This document shows positions 46,362 through 54,613 of a DNA stretch of 64,000 nt, piece by piece. The position numbers and the translations under genes were made by a program. The notes under the pieces were generated by a model that was not told the DNA's origin, did no database searches, and worked only from the letters and a program-made list of their open reading frames with translations. This DNA comes from Chloroflexota bacterium (GTDB lineage: Bacteria; Chloroflexota; UBA6077; FW602-bin22; JAMCVK01): positions 1-64,000 of the forward strand of contig JAMCVK010000034.1 in the NCBI GenBank assembly GCA_023475225.1, read 5' to 3'. How positions within the stretch are numbered: the stretch's first letter is position 1; every line of letters starts with the position of its first letter.

Positions 46362-46958
46362 CTATCGTGCGTTGCGCCAAACGTCTTCAATGTCAGGGCG
46401 AATCCAGGACCTGTCTAGCACGAATCGTGTGATCATCAACGCCACGGTTAGCCTCCTGACCAGATCGTCATCGTCGCCAGATAGTCGGGTGATGTTTCCT
46501 ACAAATCTCCCAATGGCGTTGTCATCTCTATACGGCCAAGATTGTCCTTTCGAGCCTATAAGCTGCTTGCACTCTGCGTACTCCAACTCCGCCGCATTAA
46601 GATTGTGCAGCAGTTCTTCCTTCATCCGTTGTTTCCATCCTTCAACGTCGAACTGTTGGTCAGCCTGGGACGCATCCCATAACGCGTCCACTGTGGTATC
46701 TATTGTATAGAGAGTGACACGATCCTGCAGCTGAGCCCTGAAACCTGGTCCGCCTATCTCAAATGCCCAACGGCTGACGAGGTGGCATAGCAAACCCAAC
46801 ACCTCAGTGTGGACTTTCCACTTTGTCCTGGAGTCACTGATACCAAGACTTTCTGATAAAAGATTGACTAAAACCACCGCCGATGCTGGGACCTTGATCA
46901 ACAGCGCTGATCCTGCCTCCGCTGCTTTCTGTTCTTTTGATTTCCCAAACAAGGGCAT
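46362..46958 (-). CDS. Hypothetical protein
   Basis: Not recognised. 198 residues, soluble, largely helical. The N-terminus MPLFGKSKEQKAAEAG is basic and short; later parts include WKVHTEVLGLLCHLVSRWAF and an acidic GDDDDLVRRLTVALMITRF. No catalytic motif is evident. ATG 46958 is preceded by GGGAG. It begins only 37 bases from the 3' end of the tmRNA gene on the same strand and is the first gene of the putative island. Read-through from ssrA could transcribe it, since no terminator is visible between them. Confidence 0.65.
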   Translation of the reverse strand: MPLFGKSKEQKAAEAGSALLIKVPASAVVLVNLLSESLGISDSRTKWKVHTEVLGLLCHLVSRWAFEIGGPGFRAQLQDRVTLYTIDTTVDALWDASQADQQFDVEGWKQRMKEELLHNLNAAELEYAECKQLIGSKGQSWPYRDDNAIGRFVGNITRLSGDDDDLVRRLTVALMITRFVLDRSWIRPDIEDVWRNAR

Positions 46959-46995
46959 GTTTGCGACTCCCTGTCCACCTTTTATCTTATCTTGA

Positions 46996-47006
46996 TGGTG
47001 GAGATG
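46996..47006 (+). repeat. Attachment-site repeat at the ssrA 3' end
   Basis: TGGTGGAGATG, the acceptor-stem and CCA end of the tmRNA gene, duplicated at 44602-44612. tmRNA 3' ends are frequent integrase targets. Confidence 0.45.
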
Positions 47007-47348
47007 GGGGGAATCGAACCCCCGTCCAGAGAATTCAACTAGGAATCTACTACAAGCTTATTCGGCGTTTTGATTCTCATGTGCACCAGCACTGCCGACC
47101 GAGCTGATGCCCACCAGTCGATAATTCTTAAGTGACCCCTATCGACGTCCGGATCGCTGCACTCTGACATTACGGCGTCCAATCCCGCCCATCAGAGCGA
47201 GGCTAGATTGGACGTAGCTGCTTACTTAAGCGGCTAGAGCGTAAGAAATGTTGCCAGTTACTGGCTTGCCACTTGTTTAACGAGAGAGCTAGTGGCACCT
47301 CGGCTTGCAACTCCTAGCCTTCCTTCCCTGTCGAAGCCTGGCATCCCC
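46996..47348 (-). ncRNA. ssrA: Transfer-messenger RNA (tmRNA)
   Basis: Rescues stalled ribosomes with SmpB. The 5' end reads GGGGATGCCAGGCTTCGAC, typical of tmRNA, and GGGGAT pairs with ATCTCC just before the genomically encoded 3' ACCA. The T-arm (GGGGGTTCGATTCCCCC) is intact. The mRNA-like part ends in a frame coding ...NISYALAA followed by TAA; the full open stretch from a GGC resume codon would be GKPVTGNISYALAA. The tag start is inferred. The gene begins 5 bases after the smpB stop codon. Confidence 0.95.
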
Positions 47349-47353
47349 CTAAG

Positions 47354-47824
47354 TCATCGAGAGCTAGGCTCTCGCCGCAGCGCCCTTTGCATCTGGCGTC
47401 GCGCTTCCCTTTCAGCTATCGCCTCCCGCTTATCATATTGCTTCTTGCCTCGACCTACACCTAACTCGATCTTTATCAGGTTCCCTTTGAGATAAACACG
47501 CAAAGGGATTAGCGTCAGGCCTCTCTCTTGAATCCGGCGAGCCAGGTAATTGAGCTCCTGACGGTTCAAGAGCAGCTTCCGTTGACGCTTGGGCTCCTGA
47601 TTTTCATGGCTAGCCGAGGCATACGTCCCGATATGGACGTTAACGAGCCACGCCTCGCCGTTCTCTATTCGGACATACCCATCTTGCAGGCTTACCTTAG
47701 CGGCCCGTACAGATTTCACCTCACTGCCGCTAAGCACCAGCCCCGCTTCGTAGGTCTCCTCGATAAAGTAATCGTGGTAAGCCCGCCGGTTGGTGGCCAC
47801 TACGCGCTCATTACTTACTACCAT
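47354..47824 (-). CDS. smpB: SsrA-binding protein SmpB
   Basis: Binds tmRNA and brings it to stalled ribosomes for trans-translation. The 156-residue protein has the family motifs NRRAYHDYFIEETYEAGLVL (about 12-31), GSEVKSVR, ENGEAWLVNVHI and the basic C-terminal tail with GVGRGKKQYDKR. ATG 47824 overlaps the end of the disrupted hotdog gene upstream by 14 bases. tmRNA itself starts 5 bases after the stop, so both could come from one transcript, or the ssrA promoter may lie inside smpB. Confidence 0.96.
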   Translation of the reverse strand: MVVSNERVVATNRRAYHDYFIEETYEAGLVLSGSEVKSVRAAKVSLQDGYVRIENGEAWLVNVHIGTYASASHENQEPKRQRKLLLNRQELNYLARRIQERGLTLIPLRVYLKGNLIKIELGVGRGKKQYDKREAIAEREARRQMQRALRREPSSR

Positions 47825-48259
47825 AATTATAGCACAAAATTAAGTTGAATTCATCATCATCGTCGCGCCGGGGCGCCAACATAAACCTGGCCTTTGCCTG
47901 AGCAACGATAGCGCCATGCTCATCCTTGATCGTCGCTTCGCCTTCCACCATCCGATTGCGCCTACCTAGCACTCGTCCCTCAATCAACAGAGGGCGACCG
48001 GTACGGGGCGGTGGAGACGAGTGGTCAATTCGCCGGTTACAGCCATGCCAAACTTATGGGCGATAGCGTAGGTCACTGCCTCATCGAGGAGGGTGGCCAC
48101 CAGTCCACCATGCATGATACCCTGGTAACCCTGATGCTGGCGTTGAGGAGTGAAGATTGTGGCCACACCATCGCTGACCGGTTGGAAGTTGAGATGTAAA
48201 CCGATTGGGTTATGGGGACCACAGGCAAAACACCAACCATCGTTGACGTACGGCATCAA
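47811..48259 (-). pseudogene. PaaI/YbgC-like hotdog thioesterase, frameshifted
   Basis: The first frame encodes a hotdog-fold acyl-CoA thioesterase: CFACGPHNPIGLHL (about 10-23), the catalytic-region HGGLVATLLDEA (about 50-61) and TTRLHRPVPV, then ends early at 47984. The missing C-terminal strand continues in the next frame (RPLLIEGRVLGRRNRMVEGEA ... QAKARFM) to a stop at 47811 that overlaps smpB by 14 bases. A small indel near 48000 therefore breaks the gene. The downstream frame is still clean, so the lesion is recent, a sequencing error, or a programmed shift (less likely). It overlaps the ctpA stop by 4 bases. Confidence 0.7.
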
Positions 48260-49473
48260 TTCCCGCTCTCCACCCTTTGTTTCAGATAACTGATTGCTCT
48301 TTGCAGTTGAGGATCACGTCCCATCTTGATATCATCCTCAGTCATCTTCACCGTAATATCAGGGGTCAATCCCTTCTGATGGATATTTTGCTCCTTGGGT
48401 GTCCACCAACGGGCTGTAGTGATGCGCACACTAGAAGTGTCGCTTAGCCCATAGATGCTCTGGACCGTATCTTTGCCAAAGGTATTCTCGCCTATAAGAA
48501 TCGCTCGACCACTGTCCTGAAGGGCCCCAGCCACGATCTCTGAAGCACTAGCCGAGCCCTTATTGACAAGCACGACCATAGGTAAATCCGTTACCTTTCC
48601 ATATTTCCCGACATGAAGAGGCTCTTTCTTACCGCTTTTATCCTGCTGGTAGAGCACTATCCCTTGGGGCATAAATTGACTGGCGACCTCGACGGCCGTG
48701 GGCAGTAATCCCCCGGCATTATTCCGCAAATCGAGGATGAGAGCCTTTGGCTGGCTTTCAGTGAGATTATCAAGAGCCCGGCTTAGGTCCATACTTACCG
48801 GGGCAGCGAAGCTAATCAGCTTTACATAAGCAATATGGGGCTCCTCCAGCCGGTATTTGACGCCCGCTATCTTGATTTCATCCCGGAGGAGGTCCATTTC
48901 GATGGGCTCTGGCTCGCCCTCCCGCATGATGGCGAGATGCACCTTCGTCCCTTTTGGGCCTCGGATCAGGCGTACAATCTCAAGAATGGACATTCTGCTC
49001 ACATCTTTGCCATCGACCCTGATAATTACGTCCCCAGGGCGGAGGCCAGCCCTTTCAGCGGGGGAATTCTCCAGTGGGGCAACGATAGTGACCTTCTTAT
49101 CCTTCAATTCGATGGTCACACCGATTCCCTCAAAAGTCCCCCGCATATCCTCCTCCACCATACGGGTGTGTTCTGGGCTAGCGAAGATAGTGTAAGGATC
49201 ATCCAGGGCCTCCAGCATGCCTCGAATCGATCCATAGGTTATCTTCTTGGGATCAAGAGCTGATCGATTGTAGAAGTCCTTTTCGACCAGTTGCCAGACC
49301 TCCCAGAACACCTTAAAACCTTCTGGCTCGCGACCAGTAAGGCCTATGATTGCCTCGCTAGGTCTGGTGGCCGCCACCCCGTATTGCCCGTAGGTGTAAC
49401 CAGCAAAGAAGGCACCGGCCACTACGGCCAATGCCAGCACCACGATCAAGGCCAATTTTGCTATCTTAGGCAT
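48256..49473 (-). CDS. ctpA: Carboxy-terminal processing protease, S41 family
   Basis: Periplasm-side serine protease that trims C-termini. The 405-residue protein has an N-terminal membrane anchor (about 5-27), a PDZ domain (about 95-180, with GIGVTIELKDKKV and RPGDVIIRVDGKDV), and the S41 catalytic region with LDLRNNAGGLL, the nucleophile serine in GSASASEIVAGAL and the lysine in NTFGKDTVQ. It is first in a minus-strand group with the hotdog gene, smpB and ssrA. Confidence 0.93.
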   Translation of the reverse strand: MPKIAKLALIVVLALAVVAGAFFAGYTYGQYGVAATRPSEAIIGLTGREPEGFKVFWEVWQLVEKDFYNRSALDPKKITYGSIRGMLEALDDPYTIFASPEHTRMVEEDMRGTFEGIGVTIELKDKKVTIVAPLENSPAERAGLRPGDVIIRVDGKDVSRMSILEIVRLIRGPKGTKVHLAIMREGEPEPIEMDLLRDEIKIAGVKYRLEEPHIAYVKLISFAAPVSMDLSRALDNLTESQPKALILDLRNNAGGLLPTAVEVASQFMPQGIVLYQQDKSGKKEPLHVGKYGKVTDLPMVVLVNKGSASASEIVAGALQDSGRAILIGENTFGKDTVQSIYGLSDTSSVRITTARWWTPKEQNIHQKGLTPDITVKMTEDDIKMGRDPQLQRAISYLKQRVESGN

Positions 49474-49571
49474 ATCTTATCCTTAACATCTGACTTTGAG
49501 CGTTGATCATTCCCGATGTCAGCGTCTCTCACAGCTGTCATTGTACCATCCTGCAACCAGCACCTGCAAGG

Positions 49572-49600
49572 TTGCCTTGCCTCTCGGGATATGGTATACT
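49572..49600 (+). promoter_or_regulatory. Promoter of the tyrosine recombinase gene
   Basis: TTGCCT (49572-49577) and TATACT (49595-49600) are separated by 17 bases, with TGG before the -10 (extended). Transcription would begin near 49607, directly at the palindromes that follow. Confidence 0.65.
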
Positions 49601-49608
49601 GATGCTAA

Positions 49609-49643
49609 ATATAATGATAATTATATCTATCATAGATAGGAGG
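49609..49643 (+). promoter_or_regulatory. Tandem palindromes over the recombinase leader and ribosome site
   Basis: ATATAAT-GATA-ATTATAT (49609-49626) is a perfect 7-bp inverted repeat and CTATC-ATA-GATAG (49627-49639) directly follows as a perfect 5-bp one. The second overlaps the start of the AGGAGG ribosome site (49638-49643), 8 bases before ATG 49652. Placement at the transcription start suggests operators or a core recombination site. Confidence 0.5.
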
Positions 49644-49651
49644 ATTCTTCG

Positions 49652-50662
49652 ATGACTACCGAGTCCCCAGCCTACCCCACTATCACCGAGGCTATCCAGT
49701 TATTCAGGCAATCCATCGCTGGCAAATCTCAGAAGACCATCCAAACCTATACCACCGCCCTCAACCGCCTTCAGGAGTATTTGAATCAGCAAACACCCGA
49801 TAATTTGCACACCGCCGAACTGCCAGCTGATCTCCTCGAAGATTTCTACCTCTGGTTAATAAAAACTTATGGCCGAGATCAACGTTTCACTGTGGCCACC
49901 TATGTGGCCGGTGTGCGGGCCTTCGTTCGCTTCCTGTCTCGTCGCAACCTCTTGCCCGCTGGACTCTCCTTTGAACAGATGAGAGATAACCTACGAGAAG
50001 TAATGGGTAAATCTGGTTATAAGACCCCTCGGGTGGACAAGGGGCTTCCACTTCTCGTAGTTTATGTCAACAATTTGCCCGTTCCCGGCAAGCCGCCCAA
50101 GCGCCTCGAAATTTTGCGTGACAAGGCCATCGTTAATACCCTCTATTCTACGGGGATGCGCCGTGGTGAAGTCTCTTCGCTAAATCGTGAAGACTTAGAT
50201 GATGGACGGTCAACGCAGGCCATAATTACAGGTAAGGGACACAAGGAACGTGTCGTCTTCTTCGATAACCCAACCCTAGAAGTTATACGGACCTATCTCG
50301 CCGCTCGTAATGACCGTTACTCTCCTCTTTTCATTCGCCACGATAAGGGCCGTGGGAAACCGAAGAAGAATGGCACCAACTTTCGACTCTCGCCTCAATC
50401 TATCTGGCAGACAGTCAAACGCTACGCCCATCTTGCAGGCGTTAATGTCAGCACCCACGATTTTCGCCATACTAAGGCTAGTGTTATGTTAAACAAGGGA
50501 GCCAAACTCTCCGAGGTTCAAGATATCCTTGGCCACGCCTCACCAGAGACCACCAAGAAGATCTACGCTCACTACGAGATATCCCATCTCAGACAAGCCT
50601 TCGACCGTTATAGTATCTCAGCAACCGAACTGGCTGCCGAGATCGAAAAGGGGAGGGGCTAA
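49652..50662 (+). CDS. Tyrosine recombinase / site-specific integrase
   Basis: A 336-residue recombinase with an N-terminal SAM-like core-binding domain (about 8-110) and a C-terminal catalytic domain. The catalytic set is visible: Arg in STGMRRGEVSSL, Lys in GKGHKERVVFF, His and Arg in THDFRHTKAS, His in LGHASPETT and the nucleophile Tyr in KKIYAHYE. Length and layout resemble XerC/XerD-like and phage integrases. It is a single plus-strand gene between minus-strand operons, with its own promoter. Whether it moves the ssrA-linked block at 44.6-47 kb is unknown. Confidence 0.9.
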   Translation: MTTESPAYPTITEAIQLFRQSIAGKSQKTIQTYTTALNRLQEYLNQQTPDNLHTAELPADLLEDFYLWLIKTYGRDQRFTVATYVAGVRAFVRFLSRRNLLPAGLSFEQMRDNLREVMGKSGYKTPRVDKGLPLLVVYVNNLPVPGKPPKRLEILRDKAIVNTLYSTGMRRGEVSSLNREDLDDGRSTQAIITGKGHKERVVFFDNPTLEVIRTYLAARNDRYSPLFIRHDKGRGKPKKNGTNFRLSPQSIWQTVKRYAHLAGVNVSTHDFRHTKASVMLNKGAKLSEVQDILGHASPETTKKIYAHYEISHLRQAFDRYSISATELAAEIEKGRG

Positions 50663-50699
50663 GATCTTAAGACAGAAAAGTGGCCATCCTCAAATGTCG

Positions 50700-52037
50700 C
50701 TAGCGAACGATATACGGTTTAAAGAGAGGCAATAATCGTGAGGGTAGAAGACCGCTCAGACGGGTGCCTTTCGGAGTGTATTCTTCTTCTGTTACACTCC
50801 CCTTTTGATGAAACAAGGAAACAAGGTTCTGAGCATCATAGGGCAACATTATCGTCACCTTCAGCGAGGCTTGCATCAGGAGCATCTCCACCCTCGCTAG
50901 CAGCTCAAGTATGCCCCATCCTCGAAGGGACGAGAGAAGCACGACGTTACGTTCCCCCATCTCAAGCCGACTGGCTAGAGGGGAGGCTAGACGCCGCGCC
51001 AGGGATATAGATTCTTTCCCTGAGCTATTATCCGCCAGCAGCTTGTCGATCTTGTTCAGAACCAGAATGCTTGGCTTATCAGCCAAGTCAAGCTCAGACA
51101 GCAGCGCTTTAACCGTCTCCTTTTGAGCCAGGGCCCTTGATTGCATTATGTCAACAATGTGAATCAAGGCATCAGCGCTATGGAGCTCCTCCAGTGTGGC
51201 TCTAAAAGCAGCCACCACTGTTGGCGGCAGCTTTTGGATGAAACCTACCGTATCAGTCAACAATACCTCGCGTCCACTTGGCAAGCGAATGCGCCGCGTC
51301 GTTGGGTCAAGGGTAGCAAATAACCGATCCTCAACGAACACCCCAGCATCGGTAAGTGCATTGAGCAAAGTTGACTTGCCAGCATTTGTATACCCCACCA
51401 AAGATACTACCGGTAACCCTTCTTGCGACCTCCGCTGACGATACAGAGCCCGGTGCTTCCGTACATCCTCAATCTCCCGTCTCAAGTCACGGATACGCTC
51501 CCTAACCCGACGACGATCGACCTCCAACTGTGTCTCGCCCGGACCCCCCCGTGCCCCAATGCCACCCATCTGTCTGGATAGATGGGTCCACCTTCCAGTT
51601 AGGCGGGGCAAGAGGTATTGATATTGCGCCAGCTCTACTTGCAAACGCCCTTCATGGGTGCGGGCACGGTGGGCAAAAATGTCGAGAATGAGGCCAGTGT
51701 GGTCTATAACCTTGAGACCGAGCGTCTCTTCCAGGTTTCTCTGCTGCGACGGGGAGAGCTCACCATCAAAAATAAGGAAATCGTATTGCAGACGATTCTT
51801 CAGAATACGTAGCTCTTCTACCTTGCCCTTGCCTATATAGTAAGTCGGGTTGGGAGCTCGTAACCTCTGTATGGTGCTGCCGACTACTTCGGCACCAGCC
51901 GTGATGGCCAACTCCCTCAATTCCTCTATTGAATCGGTTGTTGACCACTGCCCTTGTTCTTCAGCCAGCTCCACACCGACCAGAAAGGCCCTCTCAATCG
52001 GTCGGTTAGTCGATGATAGGTCTTGATTCCGGCTAAT
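50700..52037 (-). CDS. hflX: GTPase HflX, non-standard start codon likely
   Basis: Ribosome-associated GTPase that rescues or splits stalled or hibernating ribosomes. It has the N-terminal HflX domain, the glycine-rich linker SRQMGGIGARGGPGE, and G motifs GYTNAGKST, DTVGFIQKL and LNKIDKL. The first normal start, GTG 51974, would cut off PIERAFLVGVEL, the conserved first strand. The frame is open to a stop just beyond 52037, where ATT 52035-52037 stands 10 bases after GGAGGAG (52048-52054). I therefore place the start there tentatively. The alternative is a 424-residue protein from 51974. Confidence 0.9.
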   Translation of the reverse strand: MSRNQDLSSTNRPIERAFLVGVELAEEQGQWSTTDSIEELRELAITAGAEVVGSTIQRLRAPNPTYYIGKGKVEELRILKNRLQYDFLIFDGELSPSQQRNLEETLGLKVIDHTGLILDIFAHRARTHEGRLQVELAQYQYLLPRLTGRWTHLSRQMGGIGARGGPGETQLEVDRRRVRERIRDLRREIEDVRKHRALYRQRRSQEGLPVVSLVGYTNAGKSTLLNALTDAGVFVEDRLFATLDPTTRRIRLPSGREVLLTDTVGFIQKLPPTVVAAFRATLEELHSADALIHIVDIMQSRALAQKETVKALLSELDLADKPSILVLNKIDKLLADNSSGKESISLARRLASPLASRLEMGERNVVLLSSLRGWGILELLARVEMLLMQASLKVTIMLPYDAQNLVSLFHQKGSVTEEEYTPKGTRLSGLLPSRLLPLFKPYIVR

Positions 52038-52119
52038 AGATTATCTACTCCTCCCAATAGCTAACAAATCGCCAGATGATTCCCTTTCAAAATAATCATA
52101 GTCCGTTCTGTAAGGCTAG

Positions 52120-53070
52120 TCAAATAGACCCCGTACCGCTCAGAAAGGCACGGGTAAGGCGGTAAGCTGCGGAAGCCGCCTCGGGTCCTTGCTCAAGCCA
52201 GCGAATCTTAGGGTCACTTAGGCGAAACCACATATACTGTTGGCGAGCAAGGCGATGTGTCTGGTACTTAATCATTTTGATGGCCTCATCCAGGCCGATC
52301 TCACCCCGCAGGTATGAGCCAATCTGCTTGTAGCCCAGACCACTCATCGCCGGCAGCTCATAGCCATAACTCATTGCTACGAGACGCTTAACCTCCTCGA
52401 CTAGCCCTCGGGCAATCATTCGGTCGACCCTCGCATCTATACGATGGTATAGTTCCTCCCGCGGCATGGTCAGACCAATCATCAGTACGCGGTAGCGTGA
52501 TCCATCAGCTCGTTGAAGATGGGAGATGGGCTGTCCGGTCAGATGATACACCTCCAAGGCGCGAATTATGCGTCGCAGGTTCTGTGGATCTATCTTAGCG
52601 GCAGCTGCCGGGTCTACTCTTGATAACTCTTGATAGAGTGCTTCAGGGCCACAGGTTCTGGCCTTCTCTTCCAACTCGGCACGCACCTTGGGGTTGGGGG
52701 CAACGTGGGGGATCTGCAAACCCTCGACCACTGCCCGGACGTATAGCCCTGTGCCGCCAACCAACAGAGGAACACACCCATGCTTGATGATCCCATCTAT
52801 ACAATGTAAGGCTTCCTCCTGGTACATTGCTAGGGTATAGATCTCATCTGGGTCTACAATGTCAATTAGATGGTGAGGTACACGGGCCTGATCTTCTAAG
52901 GTGGGCTTGGCCGTACCAATATCCATGTAGCGGTAGATTTGACGTGAGTCAGCAGAGACTATTTCGGCGTTTAATCCTGGGGCCAGTGATATAGCCAGTT
53001 CACTCTTCCCCACACCGGTCGGCCCAACTAAAGCGATCAATTCTGGCCCAGACGTAGCCTGCCCCAGCAT
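52120..53070 (-). CDS. miaA: tRNA dimethylallyltransferase MiaA
   Basis: Adds a dimethylallyl group to A37 of tRNAs that read UNN codons. The 316-residue protein has the P-loop GPTGVGKSELA (about 16-26), SADSRQIYRYMDIGTAKP (about 39-56), VGGTGLYVRA and a C-terminal GLGYKQIGSYLRGE followed by QTHRLARQQYMWFR. It follows thiE by about 50 bases and precedes hflX on the same strand, as in several other bacteria. Confidence 0.95.
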   Translation of the reverse strand: MLGQATSGPELIALVGPTGVGKSELAISLAPGLNAEIVSADSRQIYRYMDIGTAKPTLEDQARVPHHLIDIVDPDEIYTLAMYQEEALHCIDGIIKHGCVPLLVGGTGLYVRAVVEGLQIPHVAPNPKVRAELEEKARTCGPEALYQELSRVDPAAAAKIDPQNLRRIIRALEVYHLTGQPISHLQRADGSRYRVLMIGLTMPREELYHRIDARVDRMIARGLVEEVKRLVAMSYGYELPAMSGLGYKQIGSYLRGEIGLDEAIKMIKYQTHRLARQQYMWFRLSDPKIRWLEQGPEAASAAYRLTRAFLSGTGSI

Positions 53071-53118
53071 CCTCTAGCCTCCCGTCTTTCTCTTGAGACA
53101 GCTACAAAATGACCACAG

Positions 53119-53766
53119 TTATCCTGAGCGAAGTTTCAACGCTGCGGTTATAGCCTGACGCAATCGGTAGGAAGCCTCTCTGACATCCGAGGCACTTACC
53201 ACGGCTGAAATGACTGCTACCCCATCGGCCCCGGAAATGATCACTTCTAAGACATTATTTGCATTGATGCCCCCGATGGCCACTACCGGTATGCGGACGG
53301 CCCGCTTAACCTCTTTGATCAAAGCAGGGCCCGTTGGCTCGCCGGCGTCATCTTTGCTGATCGTAGCGAAGATAGAGCCAACGCTGACGTAATCGGCCCC
53401 CTCCCTTTCTGCTTGCAAGGCTTCGGCCACATAGCCAACAGATATTCCGATGAGGCGATCTTCGCCCAGGATTTTCCGGGCCAACCCGGCTGGAAGGTCA
53501 TCCTGTCCTAGATGCACACCATCGGCCTCCAGGGCCAGGGCTACGTCTGCGCGGTCATTTACGATGAAGAGCATCCCTGCCCGATGGGTAACCTGCCGTA
53601 TTTCCTGTCCAACCTTTAGTAATTGCCGTGTGGTAAATTCCTTACCACGCAACTGGATGGCCGTAGCACCGCCAGCGATGGCCTCCCGCGCCACCTCCAC
53701 CAGGCTACGACCACGAGAGAATCTGCTATCTAGTATGACTTGTAATTCTAAACTTCCTCTCATCAA
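53119..53766 (-). CDS. thiE: Thiamine-phosphate synthase ThiE
   Basis: Joins HMP pyrophosphate and thiazole phosphate into thiamine phosphate. The 215-residue TIM-barrel protein shows QLRGKEFTTRQLL (about 37-49), LFIVNDRADVALALEADGVHLGQDDLP (seen in pieces: NDRADVAL, GVHLGQDDLP), ISVGYVAEA, YVSVGSIFATISK and VAIGGINANN. It overlaps the upstream DUF6775-like gene by 4 bases and is controlled with thiC and thi4 by the TPP riboswitch, if no terminator intervenes. Confidence 0.95.
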   Translation of the reverse strand: MMRGSLELQVILDSRFSRGRSLVEVAREAIAGGATAIQLRGKEFTTRQLLKVGQEIRQVTHRAGMLFIVNDRADVALALEADGVHLGQDDLPAGLARKILGEDRLIGISVGYVAEALQAEREGADYVSVGSIFATISKDDAGEPTGPALIKEVKRAVRIPVVAIGGINANNVLEVIISGADGVAVISAVVSASDVREASYRLRQAITAALKLRSG

Positions 53767-54590
53767 CTTAGCAGTGCCTCGAGCATTCTTTCATGGGCTG
53801 GGCAAAGATCGTATGGATTTTCCACCTGAGACCGGATAACCTCTTCTTGCCAATGGGCGTTGTATAGCCTACAGCTCTTATCCGTGCAAAAGGGTTCACC
53901 CGTCAGCTGGTGCATCAGGGCTTGCAGCACATAGCCCTTCATCACCCTTGTCATTCGCTCATCGTTATAGTCGATGAAACGACCCCGGAAATTACCTTTT
54001 AAGCCAACCTCTGCCGCGTCGTACATTCCAAGGGCAGTATATTGTTGCTTAAGGAGATAGTACTCCCTCGGTTTTGCCGGAGCCTCGACGATACCGGTGG
54101 TGGAGATAAGCGAGGGCTTATTGTATATACTCACGCGGGCGTGGTAGCGTCGATCGTGCTCGTCCCAGGTGCCGAATAGCTGATTCGTGAACACGATATG
54201 CACCTGGTTCAGCGCGCATTCTTCTGGAGGGAGTAATCCTTGCAGTATCCCACTCAAGACGAAACCGTCATAGAGGATCCCAGCAACTCTCTTGTTCTGG
54301 TTCTCCAGTCGCCGTCGTTCGTATCCAATCTCACCCTTCAGTGGAACGAAGAGGTCATTTAGAGGAGCACCAAGTTTTCTCACCTTTGCCCTGGCCAATT
54401 CCTCGGCCAGGTGAGACATTTTCTCCTCTCTTCCCCTTCTCTCAAGCCGGGCAAGATGGAAGGTAATAAAGTTTTCCCTGACCTCGATTTGGCTCGATGG
54501 TAGCTTGTCCTTGATATAGTTAGTGATGCCTCCGAGATCTAGGGTAGGCGTCGCCGCTTCGTCGTAAAGGTAAATGAACAAAGATAGCAC
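53763..54590 (-). CDS. DUF6775-like protein in the thiamine operon
   Basis: A 275-residue soluble protein with no signal peptide. The C-terminal part FCTDKSCRLYNAHWQEEV with a CX4C pair resembles the zinc region of archaemetzincin-type metallopeptidases, but the HExxH motif is not present, so protease activity is doubtful. I match it to the DUF6775 'putative metallopeptidase' group, known from archaea and Chloroflexota. The position between thi4 and thiE, overlapping thiE by 4 bases, suggests a role in thiamine synthesis or salvage. That is inference. Confidence 0.6.
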   Translation of the reverse strand: MLSLFIYLYDEAATPTLDLGGITNYIKDKLPSSQIEVRENFITFHLARLERRGREEKMSHLAEELARAKVRKLGAPLNDLFVPLKGEIGYERRRLENQNKRVAGILYDGFVLSGILQGLLPPEECALNQVHIVFTNQLFGTWDEHDRRYHARVSIYNKPSLISTTGIVEAPAKPREYYLLKQQYTALGMYDAAEVGLKGNFRGRFIDYNDERMTRVMKGYVLQALMHQLTGEPFCTDKSCRLYNAHWQEEVIRSQVENPYDLCPAHERMLEALLS

Positions 54591-54613
54591 GTTATTTATG
54601 TCAAGTATTATGC

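Larger units (their letters stand above)
44602..47006. mobile_element. Candidate small genomic island at the 3' end of ssrA
   Basis: An exact 11-bp direct repeat, TGGTGGAGATG, occurs at 44602-44612 and again at 46996-47006. The second copy is the 3' end of the tmRNA gene (CATCTCCACCA on its own strand), a classic integration site. Between them are three unrecognised minus-strand genes, one interrupted, and non-coding remnants. No integrase is inside; a tyrosine recombinase lies 2.6 kb beyond ssrA at 49652. The repeat is short, so this remains a hypothesis. Confidence 0.45.
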
